Shown here: positions 1-9,272 of the stretch, in pieces
Numbering within the stretch: position 1 is the first letter of the stretch
Layout of the letters: each line of letters starts with the position of its first letter
NCBI GenBank assembly: GCA_037074765.1
Contig: JBAMDO010000526.1
Coordinates: 1-11,553 of the forward strand
Reading direction: 5' to 3'
Origin: Mansonella perstans
Lineage: Eukaryota; Nematoda; Chromadorea; Rhabditida; Onchocercidae
DNA length: 11,553 nucleotides
Notes under the pieces: model-generated
Databases searched by the model: none
Told to the model about the DNA's origin: nothing
What the model saw: the letters and a program-made list of their open reading frames with translations, nothing else
Made by a program: the position numbers and the translations under genes

Positions 1-1
1 T

Positions 2-86
2 TTTATTTATCAACAAATTTCTAAAATAGTTCAACTTGAAATATTTTTTGCCGAAGGAATGATTGGTGGACCATCCGGAAGAGCTG
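2..86 (+). CDS. Partial internal exon of a large spliced gene, product unknown
   Basis: The frame starting at base 2 is open from the window edge to base 86. Its product ends in EIFFAEGMIGGPSGRA, a mixed, protein-like composition with GMIGG and GPSGRA turns, unlike the A/T-driven peptides in the rest of the window. A consensus GTAAGT donor follows at once, leaving one base (G86) of a split codon. The exon could begin upstream of the window, or at base 30 after the AG at 28-29; the frame is open in either case, so the start is undecided. The phase fits the candidate exon at 11482. I do not recognise the family. Joined to the downstream exon it has a faint look of an extracellular ligand-binding (ANF-receptor-like) segment, but that is a guess. 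Seen: open frame and donor. Inferred: coding status. Confidence 0.6.
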
Positions 87-92
87 GTAAGT
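87..92 (+). promoter_or_regulatory. 5' splice donor (CTG|GTAAGT)
   Basis: This is an exact GTAAGT donor placed directly after the protein-like frame. It would splice in phase 1, one base into a codon. Translation past it gives G-K-F and then a TAG stop at 95-97, which supports the exon ending here. Confidence 0.6.
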
Positions 93-279
93 TTTAGCTT
101 GAATATTCACAATAGAATTCTGGATTCTGGGGTGAGCATTCAAAATAAATTTGCCGATAATCAAATCTGACACTTGTTAATGCATCTTTTAAAGTAACCC
201 TGAAAACGCCAAAAATGGACGTTCATTTTCTTTTCCAGAAAGGATAAAATCGGAAAAAAGGATTTATTAAATAATTGTC

Positions 280-297
280 AAAAAAAAAAAAAAAAAA
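280..297 (+). repeat. Poly(A) run of 18
   Basis: There are eighteen consecutive A residues. A similar 18-base A run lies at 3465-3482. Either could be the tail of an old retroposed element, but no recognisable element body or target-site duplication is visible next to them. Confidence 0.8.
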
Positions 298-528
298 TTG
301 ATTAAAATTTCTACAAAATGAAATAATTTATTAGTTTACTTCGAATTTTTTTTCTATGCAATACTTTTTTGTACTTGTTTGTTAAGTCAAATGTCATTTC
401 ATTATTATTGATAGTATCAAAAAAAGGTATATTATTTAATAAGTAAAAGAAATTTTAGCAATTTTTACACTTGTTTTACAAGCTGATATAGCATTCTTTA
501 TATTGTCAATCAAATTAGATATTATGTT

Positions 529-546
529 TAGAGAGAGAGAGAGAGT
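529..546 (+). repeat. (GA)n microsatellite
   Basis: A short GAGAGA tract of about eight units on the + strand. A second one lies near 10199-10219. Confidence 0.8.
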
Positions 547-1126
547 GATGAAAAGAAAAACCTGTCTGATCAAATAACATTATCGTTATCACATTGCTTA
601 AATGTATCTATCAACAATGATGATCTTATAAAGTTTTGTAAAATAATCAATTACAAAAATTTGTTTCTTTTTCACCCTGAAAAAAAATAATTTAAAATTG
701 ACAATTCCATTCTAGTATAAAGTTTTTCTTTTTAAAATTTTATCAATCATACTGTATTTTATAGTGAGGATGGAAAATTTCTGCGTCGTTCACTTATCGT
801 ATGTTTGTAATTTGTACAACATCGTTAAAATTTTACTTTTTATCATTTTCCATTTCAGTATGAAAGAATATATAAAACAATAGCAATGCTCGAATAAAAT
901 TAATATGTATTTTTCCGATCATTTAACATCCTCAAACAAAATGTTACCTCAAAAAAATGTCACCTTAAACAAAATGTCACTTTATTTATAAGGTAAATCT
1001 AAAATCAATTTTTTTTACCATTTAATTAAGCATTGTTCTTATCGGTCAATTAATACAGTATTTAATATTATCTATGTTAATTTTACAATAATATATCTGC
1101 AATCTCTTTAATAATTGCATCCACAA

Positions 1127-1213
1127 GACAAATACATCAAACAATTTAAAATATTGATTGATTGATTAATTGGACAAATATATCAAGCAGTTTAAAATAT
1201 TGGTTGGTTGATT
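1127..1213 (+). repeat. 46-bp tandem duplication with ATTG/GATT repeats
   Basis: Copy 1 (1127-1172) and copy 2 (1173-1213) both start GACAAATA and share a TTTAAAATATTG core followed by a GATT or GGTT tetranucleotide tail. Differences are mostly transitions, such as ACATC versus ATATC and AAACA versus AAGCA. A related AATC/AGTC tetranucleotide tract follows near 1249-1275. Confidence 0.8.
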
Positions 1214-1969
1214 CACTTCTTCTCCAGTCATCCACCATCCATGTAACAATTAATCAATCAGTCAGTCAATCGATCTGCTCATCTATTTCAGTTATTCATT
1301 TTTTTCCTTTTGTAATTCTGGAAATTTAGAATATTTCAACAATATTCTTGTATCACAATTAATTGCTTTAATTTCCCAATTTTTCAAATATCACTCATTC
1401 TTCTCTTAATTTTCTTTTTTTTTTTATTTTCTGGGTTATTACATTTTTTTTCGGATCAGTTAATCAAACAAATGTTGTTAAAAAATAGATGAAGAAATTG
1501 CAACATAGTAATGTTACTCTTCAAATATTCGCAGATTAAGAGAGAGAAAGGAAGCAGGAGAAATAGATAGAAATCGAATTTGCCATGACTGAATTATTTT
1601 AAGATGCCAGAAAGGCAAAAACGGCTGAAAGATGAAAATCCGGATATAATTTCATCGTAAAAATGTGGTAAGAATAAACGATTAGGTATGGATTAAAATT
1701 CTTTCTCTGCCATCATCATCGTTTACGAATTGAATTATATCGCCAAAATAATTTTTGTATAATTTGTATGAAAAATACTGAATTTTAGCATGATTATCCT
1801 GAAAAAAAAATTTCGATTACTAGCAATTGAAAATGACCGTCACTGACCACTTTTTTTTTGAAAATGATCATCATATTTTTTTTTCTTTGATATATTCCGA
1901 AATATTTATGATAGTATTGTATCAATATCAAATATTTTCCCAATAATTATTGTATTAATCGAAATTTTC
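1214..1969. other. AT-rich sequence with a GC-richer patch at about 1530-1730
   Basis: No gene can be supported. The patch from about 1530 to 1730 is visibly richer in G and C than its surroundings and has an 18-codon frame at 1604-1660 (MPERQKRLKDENPDIISS). Without flanking splice signals in frame this is too short to call. The rest is T-rich low-complexity DNA. Confidence 0.5.
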
Positions 1970-2051
1970 CTTTAGAATGAATTATTTTCAACAAAAAATA
2001 GATTTAGAAATTAAATTTGAAATGGAAAATAAAAAGTGTTCAAACCTGAAA
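1970..2051 (+). repeat. Left arm of a long imperfect inverted repeat
   Basis: This 82-base arm is nearly the reverse complement of 2191-2271, with roughly nine or ten differences by eye, most of them transitions. Shared cores include GAATTATTTTCA, TTTGAAATG and GTTCAAAC. The intervening loop is about 139 bases. A transcript through it would form a long hairpin with several G-U pairs. Confidence 0.85.
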
Positions 2052-2190
2052 TATAATACTATCATAAATTAAAATTTATATTTTTATATTTATTTTTGTT
2101 GAAAATGACTTTTTTTTTCAACTACTCAATTTAATATATTGTAAATGTAAAAAATTAAAATTTAGAAATTATAAATGAATTAGCATTTTA

Positions 2191-2271
2191 TTTAAGTTTG
2201 AACGCTTTCTATTTTTCATTTCAAACTTAATTTTTAAATTTATTTTTTATTGAAAATAATTCAATTTAAAG
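2191..2271 (-). repeat. Right arm of a long imperfect inverted repeat
   Basis: Reverse complement partner of 1970-2051. Its outer end runs into the 3' end of the antisense open frame at 2250-2474, so the repeat boundary may mark where an element or rearrangement truncated that frame. No terminal target-site duplication was recognised. A foldback or MITE-like origin is possible but not shown. Confidence 0.85.
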
Positions 2272-2474
2272 CCAAAAAAAGAATTTTTACAATCGTGAAA
2301 TTGTCGTCGTAATAAATTATACTGCGATTGGTCGAAATGTTCCAAGCAAAATGTTTCAATAATCCAATATCCCAATTGCACAAATAATGATCCGCTATAA
2401 GCCATCAGAAATAATACATAACAGATTGTATTGAACATCATCCAATTCAGCTTGCTTAATTCGAAACTAACTTT
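2250..2474 (-). pseudogene. Membrane-protein-like open frame, candidate gene fragment or exon
   Basis: On the - strand the frame is open for 75 codons between a TAA at 2477-2475 and a TAA at 2249-2247. From Met at 2441 it begins MMFNTICYVLFLMAYSGS and continues as a hydrophobic stretch of about 25 residues, then a polar tail with EHFDQSQYNLLRRQFHDC. The DNA at about 2285-2450 is clearly less A/T-biased than its flanks, as expected for coding or ex-coding DNA. The last residues are encoded inside the right arm of the inverted repeat and are low complexity, so true homology, if any, probably ends near 2290, where CGATT|GTAAAA could serve as a donor. An AG at 2468-2467 could be an acceptor, with a poor pyrimidine tract. 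It could be one exon of a nested antisense gene, a decayed multi-pass membrane protein or chance. No family is recognised. Confidence 0.25.
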
Positions 2475-3537
2475 TTACTAAATCTGTTCCTAAAAAAATT
2501 TATTCAATGAAATTAAGTAAGCTAAATAATGCACCATAAGGAGAGAGAAATGAATGAGTGAATGATAAGTAATTCGATTCAAAATTAGTTACACTTCAAG
2601 TATTGTCTACTGAACTATTTATTTCTTATTGCCATTTTTTTAAAAAAAATTTCTAAGAGAAACAAAGAACTTATGCAAATAATGCTTTTCAATAAATCGT
2701 GTGTGAAAATTATATTGTTTCACCGAATATTTCAAATTTCTTTATATTCCATTTAATAATTAATGAATTCTTCAGTAATCAAGTGGATCAAAATGATTTC
2801 ATTAAAAAATACACCTAAAAAAAGAATAAATATCACATAAATACAATTGAAATGTAATAGAACGAAATGTCATTTTTCTTTCATAAAACATTAATTAGTA
2901 TTGTAATTAAGTTTGTTATGGCCGAACTGTTATTCATGTGCTTGGAATAATTAATTAATATTGCTAGCTAATAATAATTGAACAGTTCTTTCTTTTTTTT
3001 TTTTGAAATAGATGAATTAATGATTTTCTTTTTTCAATATTTTATGATAATTATCAGTGAATCTGAATTTATAAATGCTTGTTTTAATAAACAATGGTAA
3101 TAACGAATAGCATAACGGATGATTTTAATTTTACAAAAGTTGCAATTTCACACTAATTAATGTTGTTTTAAAAATTTTTGTAAAGTTTCAATTTCCATTA
3201 ATTAATGCAATTTCATAAAAATTTCTATTCGTAGCACATGACAGATGTTTTGTTATAAAATGGGACAGATTATCCATCATGAAAGAGAAAAAAAAAAAAA
3301 ATTTTCAGGTCTTCAATACGTAATGAATAGACTGATGAATATTTTGGATATTTGTGCGTTTTTTTTTCCCGGAATGGTTGATAAAATTTCAAAAATGCCG
3401 AATATTTATATGCTTTTTTTCTGGTCATTTTGATGTAAATTAAATAAAATTATACAATTGTGACAAAAAAAAAAAAAAAAAATTATTTGCTACAAAATTT
3501 TCATAAAACAAAAATTCAAAATCAAAAATTATAATTA
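2475..3537. other. AT-rich sequence, no gene seen
   Basis: No supported coding region. It contains a possible small hairpin (GAACTGTT at 2924-2931 against AACAGTTC at 2981-2988, with GCTAGC between), a 12-base palindrome TGATAATTATCA near 3046, and an 18-base A run at 3465-3482. Confidence 0.5.
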
Positions 3538-3683
3538 TGATCATTTATATTTAGCTATCGAATTAAGATTGTTACAAGGAAATTTTGATCATCTACATTT
3601 AGCTGGCGAATTAAGATTGTTATTAGGAAATTATTGATCATTTATTTAGCTAGCGAACTGAAGATTACGTTTGAGAAATTTTT
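3538..3683 (+). repeat. Three-copy minisatellite, 48-49 bp unit
   Basis: Copies start with TGATCAT at 3538, 3586 and 3635. Each continues through a TTTAGCT...CGAA.T.AAGATT core and ends in a GAAATT block. Copies 1 and 2 are most alike; copy 3 has more changes. Downstream DNA to about 3960 carries faint, decayed matches to GATTACGATTA-like pieces, which suggests an older and longer array. Confidence 0.85.
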
Positions 3684-5287
3684 CATCTTAAGAACAAAAA
3701 AACTGATTTTAAGAAATTATAATTATCACAAAAAAATTATTATGTCCATCTTTTAGATGAAATTATGATCGCCTTCGAAGAATGTTTTTTTTCCTCCGAA
3801 AAATTAATCGTTCAAATTCAGGAATTCGCAAAATTTTGATAGAAAATTTTGAACAACGACAAATTAATCGTAAGAATTTCTTATTAGTAAAATGAATAGA
3901 TTAAATCAGCAAATTATGGACAATTCTTGCTAAAGATTACGATTAGTCTTGGGCAGATGATTAACTGCTAAAAAATCAATGGTCATCCTAAAGTGAAAAT
4001 TTAATCATACAAAAATTGGCATTCGTTTTTTACAAGGCAAAAAAAAGAAAAAACTGGAAATAAAAATGGAATAGAAAAGAAATTAATTTAAAAGACGGAT
4101 TTCAAAAAAAACGAAAAGTTTTTTTAAGGAATTATAAAGTTTACCGAGAAAAAAAAGAATAAATAATTGGAAAATATTATCGAAAGATAAATTGAAAAAA
4201 AACATCCAGTTATTTAATGACTAGTAAGAGACGATGTCAATCGAATGATTGAAATGAAATGAATGAATGCATTGATTGTTTTCGTTTTTTTTCTTCCATG
4301 TAGGTAATTATAATTTTAAAACTAAATAAACCTAACAATAATCAATACTACATTCATATCAATCAATTAAACCCAAAAAGTCAACACTAAAACAGGCAAT
4401 GAAAATCAAACACAACCAACACAGCATGAAAACATGTGGAAGCAAAATTTAACCGGTCTAAAAATTTCTTCTTACCTTTTCGTTGTTTTCTTTTCGTCCT
4501 CTTTTTTTTCCTTTCGCCCTCCATTAAATCAGTCAATCTTACCAAAATTTCCATTTGTTGAAAAATGTTGAATTTTGAAAAATTGAAAAATAAAATTTAC
4601 AGTTAAATGACGAAGAAAGCATAACTAATTACAATAAAATGACACAAAAATATAACTGGTTAAAAAAACTGTCAACAATGCTTTTTTTAAATTTTGTTCC
4701 ACTTTTTATATTTATTATTATTTTTGAAATCTTTAAAAAGAATTGAAATCATTTAAAATCATTTTTAAAAAAATTCGAAATCAATTTTTTTTTGTGTGTT
4801 ATTCTGTTTATTTAATTTTTTTTTCTTTTTATACAATTATTATATTTTAACTAAAAAAATTTGAATTTTTTGCCTTAAAATTCTTTTTTTTGTTTTCAAT
4901 TAGTAATTTGAGTAAAAGAAATTATAAATTTTAACATATATACATCAATTTAATTAAAACTTTCTGATATAACTGAAAGTATTTCAATCATCCGTTTGTT
5001 TTTTAATTAGCAAATATTTTCTTTGGAATTTATTTGTTTTTAAATTAACAAAATTTGAAAATAAAATAAATAAAAGTGAATAGATTAAATGTGAAATTTA
5101 GTTTAATTAATTTTCTTAAAAATAAATTTTTTACAAGATGTCTCAGTATTCCTAAATTTTACAATTTCTTTTTTTTTTTTATTATAGTGAAATTAACTTT
5201 CAATTTTTTTGTGCTATACACAATTTTTCAAATAAAATCAAAACACTTTTCTTAATATAAATAACAATTTTTCATTTGGAAACAAAT
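3684..5287. other. AT-rich sequence with strand-asymmetric patches
   Basis: No gene seen. It is A-rich on the + strand from about 4020 to 4210, then A/C-rich at about 4300-4460, then switches abruptly to a pyrimidine-rich tract at 4465-4522. From 4680 to 5280 it is T-homopolymer-rich. Confidence 0.5.
4465..4522 (+). repeat. Polypyrimidine tract
   Basis: About 58 bases are almost all C and T, with few purines, and contain CTTACC and TCGCCCTCC. It directly follows an A/C-rich stretch. Such tracts can support triplex structure or bind splicing factors; no function is shown here. Confidence 0.6.
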
Positions 5288-5350
5288 CCACACACAAACA
5301 CACACACATACATATTTATATTTACATTCATACGCATGCACACATATACA
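5288..5350 (+). repeat. Impure (CA)n and CATA-type microsatellite
   Basis: CACACAAACACACACACA passes into ATACATAT and CATACGCATGCACACATATACA. The sequence is mainly alternating purine-pyrimidine, like the much larger array at 10473. Confidence 0.8.
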
Positions 5351-5820
5351 GATATTTTTTCAGGTAGTTTAATACTAATGAAAGTGGAAGAAAGAAAGGA
5401 AAAAGAAGAAATATATATATGAAAAAATTTATCACCTACATGAACCGTCAAAAAAGATCATATGGTGTAAAATTATTAAAATAAAAACAATTAATAAAGT
5501 TAAACAGATGAGTCGAAAGATCAATTGCAATGAAACGAGATAAAACAAAAAAAAAAATTAAAATATGCAAGTTAATGATCACAAAAACATTTAAATCAGT
5601 GAAAGTTTAACGGTGACAAAAGTATCAAACAAATCAACAACAGATGACAAAAGAACAAAACAATAGAAGTTGGTAATAAGCTAATGAAGCATAAAATTGA
5701 TAATGTTTAAAAGATTAAACGAAAAAAAAAATTAGGGAAAAATTAAATGAAAAATTTAAAAAATCAATTATATTATTATTTGGATAATTAGTAACTATGA
5801 CTTTAATGTATGCTTCGTGA
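5351..5820. other. A-rich sequence, no gene seen
   Basis: It is strongly A-rich on the + strand with scattered GA-rich bits near 5385-5412 and a short (AT)n. No coding frame, RNA gene or repeat of note was found. Confidence 0.5.
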
Positions 5821-6031
5821 GACTGAAAATCGAAGAATTTTATTTGTTTAAAATTTTCCATTCCTATTACCGGCTGTTATTAATTGTGCACTTACCAAAA
5901 TTTTTCCATGTTTGCAAGGAATAAAACTCGATTCAATTCAATTCTTATTTCGTACCTTCACGTATGCAAATTTCTTTGTATTTCTACACAACTTAAACTT
6001 TCAAACTGCTAAGTTTTTGAATTTTATTATC
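5821..6031 (+). repeat. 211-bp direct repeat, copy 1
   Basis: It starts GACTGAAAAT and includes AAGAATTTTATTTG, CCTATTACCGGCTGTTAT, GATTCAATTCAATTC and AAGTTTTTGAATTTT. Each of these recurs 211 bases downstream. Copy 1 abuts copy 2 directly. The 103-codon frame at 5912-6223 spans both copies, but the period is not a multiple of three, so it does not encode a repeated peptide and is not called as a gene. Confidence 0.85.
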
Positions 6032-6242
6032 GACTTAAAACCAAAGAATTTTATTTTGTATAAATTTTTGGTTCCTATTATCAGCTGTTATCAATTGTGT
6101 ATTTATAAAACTTTTTCTATGTTTACGTGGGATAAAATTCATTTCAATTCAATTCTTGCTTGGCATCTTAACAAATACATATTTTTTTGTATTTTTACAC
6201 AATTTAACCTTTCAAAACTCTAAGTTTTTGAATTTTTCATCG
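6032..6242 (+). repeat. 211-bp direct repeat, copy 2
   Basis: It starts GACTTAAAAC and aligns along its whole length with copy 1, with many substitutions and a few one-base indels. This points to an old tandem duplication. No third copy is recognised on either side. Confidence 0.85.
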
Positions 6243-7521
6243 TTGATATTGATTTCAGTATGTTCTGAAATTATTTTGCAATCAAATATATTGTGCATGC
6301 TTTAAAAAACTAGACTAAAAGAGATATTTCGTTTTGGTAGTACAAAGTTTAGAAATTTCATAGGATGTGAATTCAATTTCAATTTTATATCATTTACAAT
6401 ATTTCCGCTATTTCCTAGCTAATACTCCTGGTATTGAAGTGGTGTGTTATTTGAGAGTACAACAAAAAATAATATCTATTACACAAATTTTTCTGTAGCT
6501 ATCTAATTTTTTTTGGGCAAAATATTGCTGAGATTTTTTGATGTTATCTATTATAATTTATACAATTAATGATAATTATAAAAATAATTGTCATTATCAT
6601 TTTTAAATGCTAAAATCTTTTCCCAACCATTTCTTTTTGTTTTTGAAAATGATAACTTGCCATTTAAAAAGATAATATTTTTTGGTTATTTTAATCAAAC
6701 AAATTGTTAAATAAATTTGAATTTTCTTTTTTTTCTTTTTTAAAGAATATTTTACTTTTATTAGACAATGCCCATGGAGTAGTCCAAAGAGTGGTATGTT
6801 ACTGGTATGTGATTTTTTCAAAAATAATACTATCATACAATCTGAAAAGTGGATATAGGTGATGAGGTTTACGAAAGCAAAGTACGGGAACAGAACTTAA
6901 ATTAGTTTTCAATAAAATGAAAGACTTGAATTTTTTCCCATCGAAATTAAATTATTGAATTTTCAAATAATAAATGCATAAATTAGCAGTGTAAAGTGTT
7001 CTATTACAATAATGCAGGTAATACAGGTATAAATTCATTTTCAAACCGAAATAATTACCAATAATATTTTATACCACGTAATTACCTAATAAATCAAAAT
7101 ATTTCCAAATTTCTCCGTTACACGACGATATTTTCCCATCTAACAACATGAAAAACTATTTGAATTTATTAATTGCTAACAAATTTTTTGATCGGAAAAA
7201 TAACACAAAAATTCTTCTGCTTCTATCATTTCAAATGATTTCTTGTAATGATGATAATAATCATGCCAAAGGGTGGTGATTACGATAATGATTATAAATA
7301 TAGTGGTAATTATGATAACGACTGAGAAAAAATGTTATCAAATTAATTGATTAAAGGTACACAATGCTGCTGTTCTTGAATATGATATAAGACTTTTAGT
7401 TTTGATTATTTCATTTTTCATACCACATTGTTGTAAAGAAGAACTTGAAAAGATTCTGCTTTAAAGCTTTACAAACTTGTAGTTCGTTGAGCTTATTGCG
7501 GAACGGGAAAAAAATTCTTTC
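6243..7521. other. AT-rich sequence, no gene seen
   Basis: No supportable gene. A short hairpin lies at 6571-6592 (GATAATTAT, four-base loop, ATAATTGTC). An impure GATAAT/GGTGATTA-type patch occupies about 7235-7325. Frames of up to 77 codons here are Lys/Ile/Phe-rich and fit base composition alone. Confidence 0.5.
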
Positions 7522-7729
7522 TTCATCATTCATTCATTCTTCCTTCCTTCATTTATTCATTCACTCATTCTCCATTAATTCATTTCATTGTTCACTCATT
7601 CATTCAATCATTCATTTTATTCATTCATCCAGTCATTCATTTATTCATTTTATTTAATTTTAATTCATTCATTCATTCATTTATTTCATCTACTTTGTTC
7701 ATTCATTAACTCATTCTTATTTATTTCAT
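7522..7729 (+). repeat. (TTCA)n / (CATT)n microsatellite
   Basis: About 200 bases of interrupted CATT units, with TTCC, TTTA and CTCA variants and longer pure runs near 7525-7540 and 7664-7682. The Ser/His/Phe-rich frame across it is a by-product of the repeat. Confidence 0.9.
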
Positions 7730-7868
7730 AACTTAACACTTCTGTCAATCTCTTCAACAACTTTTACTTTGACAAATTTTACACTCGCACAAACTAAAAT
7801 ACATTTGTTGGTTATCAGGGCAATTAAATGATTTATTGGGAACTTTTAGTGAAGAAGAAATTTTAACG

Positions 7869-7967
7869 TTTTTTTTCTCTTTTTCATCCAATTTTTTTTT
7901 CCTTTCCTTTTATCTTCTTTATCCTCTTCCTGTTTCCTTTTCCTCTTCTATTTCTTTCATTACTCTC
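7869..7967 (+). repeat. Long polypyrimidine tract
   Basis: About 100 bases are nearly pure C/T on the + strand, with few A residues and hardly any G. It sits between the TTCA array and the pentanucleotide array, so 7.5-8.3 kb is continuously pyrimidine-biased. Confidence 0.7.
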
Positions 7968-8049
7968 AGATCTAATGTCGAACATATGTATATTAAGGCA
8001 TATTTTCTTGAATTACCTCATCAATTTGTTCACTCATCGCTCTTAAAAA

Positions 8050-8272
8050 TTTTATTACATTTCATTTCGTTTTATTTTACTTTCATTGTATTTCATTCTA
8101 TTTTACTTTTAGTATTTTATTTTACTTCATTTTACTTTATTTTATTTTATTTTATTTCATTTCACTTCATTTCATTTCATTTTATTCCATTTCGCTGTAT
8201 TTTATTTTATTTCGTTTTAATCTGTTTCATTTCATTTTATTTCATTTCATTTACTTTAATTTTATTTTATTA
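8050..8272 (+). repeat. TTTTA/TTTCA pentanucleotide microsatellite
   Basis: About 220 bases are built from five-base units, mainly TTTTA and TTTCA, with TTTCG, TTTCC, TTTAC and TTCAC variants. TTTTA and TTTCA occur in alternating blocks. The long Phe/Ser/Leu/Ile frame through it (to 8285) is a repeat artefact and not a gene. Confidence 0.9.
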
Positions 8273-8621
8273 TCTTTATTGTTAGCATTATACTATCATG
8301 CGAAAACTCTTCTACACTTATGCATTTTTGCTGACATTTTTGAATAAATATTTGCAACGATTTAAATTTATATTTTGATAACTTGATGATTTCAAAAATA
8401 AAGAAATTAAATTGTATTTTAAAATTAGAAATTAAAATTGTAAATTGCTTTATATTAACAGATATCAATTCTTATTTTTTTTAAATTGCAAATGAATAAG
8501 TAATGTTTAAGTTATCTTTTTGTAAATGATAACCAAAAGCAGTTAGTGATGATTTCCATTAAATGGAGAAGGAAAACGAAGATGTAACTTAAAGACTAAT
8601 TGTTTAATTCTTCTATCATTA
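8273..8621. other. AT-rich sequence, no gene seen
   Basis: No feature was recognised apart from A/T-rich low-complexity DNA. The - strand frame at 8262-8468 is Ile/Lys/Phe-rich and not convincing. Confidence 0.5.
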
Positions 8622-8677
8622 TCTTATTTGCAGAGCTATTAATTAATGTGTCTTATTTGTAGAGCTATTAATTAATG
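8622..8677 (+). repeat. 27-bp near-perfect direct duplication
   Basis: TCTTATTTGCAGAGC at 8622 and TCTTATTTGTAGAGC at 8651 each continue into TATTAATTAATG. One difference (C/T) was seen in 27 bases; period 29. The near identity implies a recent duplication. Confidence 0.9.
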
Positions 8678-9272
8678 CTTTAATACTTTTTCCTATTTGT
8701 TCCTTAAAATTTTTTATGCCTCTATTCCTGAATTTTGGTAAAATATAAAGCGGGCAGAACAAAAAAATAAGCAGTGGAATTTAAAAATCAAAATTAATGT
8801 TTAATATTAAAAAATTGTCATACCTGTATGTGATACCTGTAAAAATCGTACATATGTGCTTCTTGCCCTCTTGCCTTACTCTATATTGTAATGACAAAAA
8901 AAATTGAAAAACTTGAGGAATGTTCTCATTTGAAATTGTTTATTTTTTTTTTAACATTTTAAACATCAAGGTTGGCAATAAAATATTGCCTAAATATATT
9001 TAAAACAGAAATTTTTTTATTTTGTTTTTTCATTCTTGAAAAATTTCCTCGTTTTACTTAAATTGTTCGTTACAATTTTACGTTTTTAAATTCTTTTTTA
9101 AACTAAATTTTTTTTAAATAAATTTTTTTTGAAAATTTTTCTACTTTTTAAAATATTTTTTTTTTGACTTATGATAAGCATAAAGTGCAAATTTATTTGT
9201 AATATTAACCATGAAAAAAATAGTGACCATAAGTGTCAATACTTGATGAATACAAAAAAGTTATCTTAAGAC
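8678..9272. other. T-rich low-complexity sequence, no gene seen
   Basis: Repeated long T runs, especially from 8940 to 9170, with no coding frame or RNA gene recognised. Confidence 0.5.

Larger units (their letters stand above)
93..1126. other. AT-rich intronic sequence, no gene seen
   Basis: No coding frame or RNA gene was found. It holds an 18-base A run at 280-297, a short (GA)n tract near 529-546 and many A/T homopolymers. Two close copies of a CAAAATGTCAC-type motif lie near 937-980, probably minor local duplication. Confidence 0.6.

Noticed and set aside
3245..3433. 62-codon frame with an ATTTTCAG acceptor-like site inside
   Set aside because: It runs through poly(A) and poly(T) tracts; there is no good donor and the composition is mostly A/T-driven. 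The part after 3309 is slightly protein-like but too weak to call.
280..3482. Two 18-base poly(A) runs as tails of retroposons
   Set aside because: No element body, target-site duplication or similarity between their upstream sequences was visible.
5912..6223. 103-codon Phe/Leu/Ile-rich frame
   Set aside because: It spans the two 211-bp copies, but the period shifts the frame, so the two halves encode unrelated peptides. No coding signal is preserved between copies.
6571..6592. Short AT-rich hairpin as a terminator or RNA gene
   Set aside because: Short A/T palindromes are expected at this base composition, and a similar one lies at 11207-11239.
6603..6836. 77-codon - strand frame
   Set aside because: Dominated by Lys/Ile/Phe runs from poly(T); no splice signals or recognisable motif.
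7445..7657. 70-codon Ser/His/Phe-rich frame
   Set aside because: Most of it is the translated TTCA microsatellite.
7836..8285. 149-codon Phe/Ser/Leu-rich frame
   Set aside because: It runs through a polypyrimidine tract and the TTTTA/TTTCA array; composition alone explains it.
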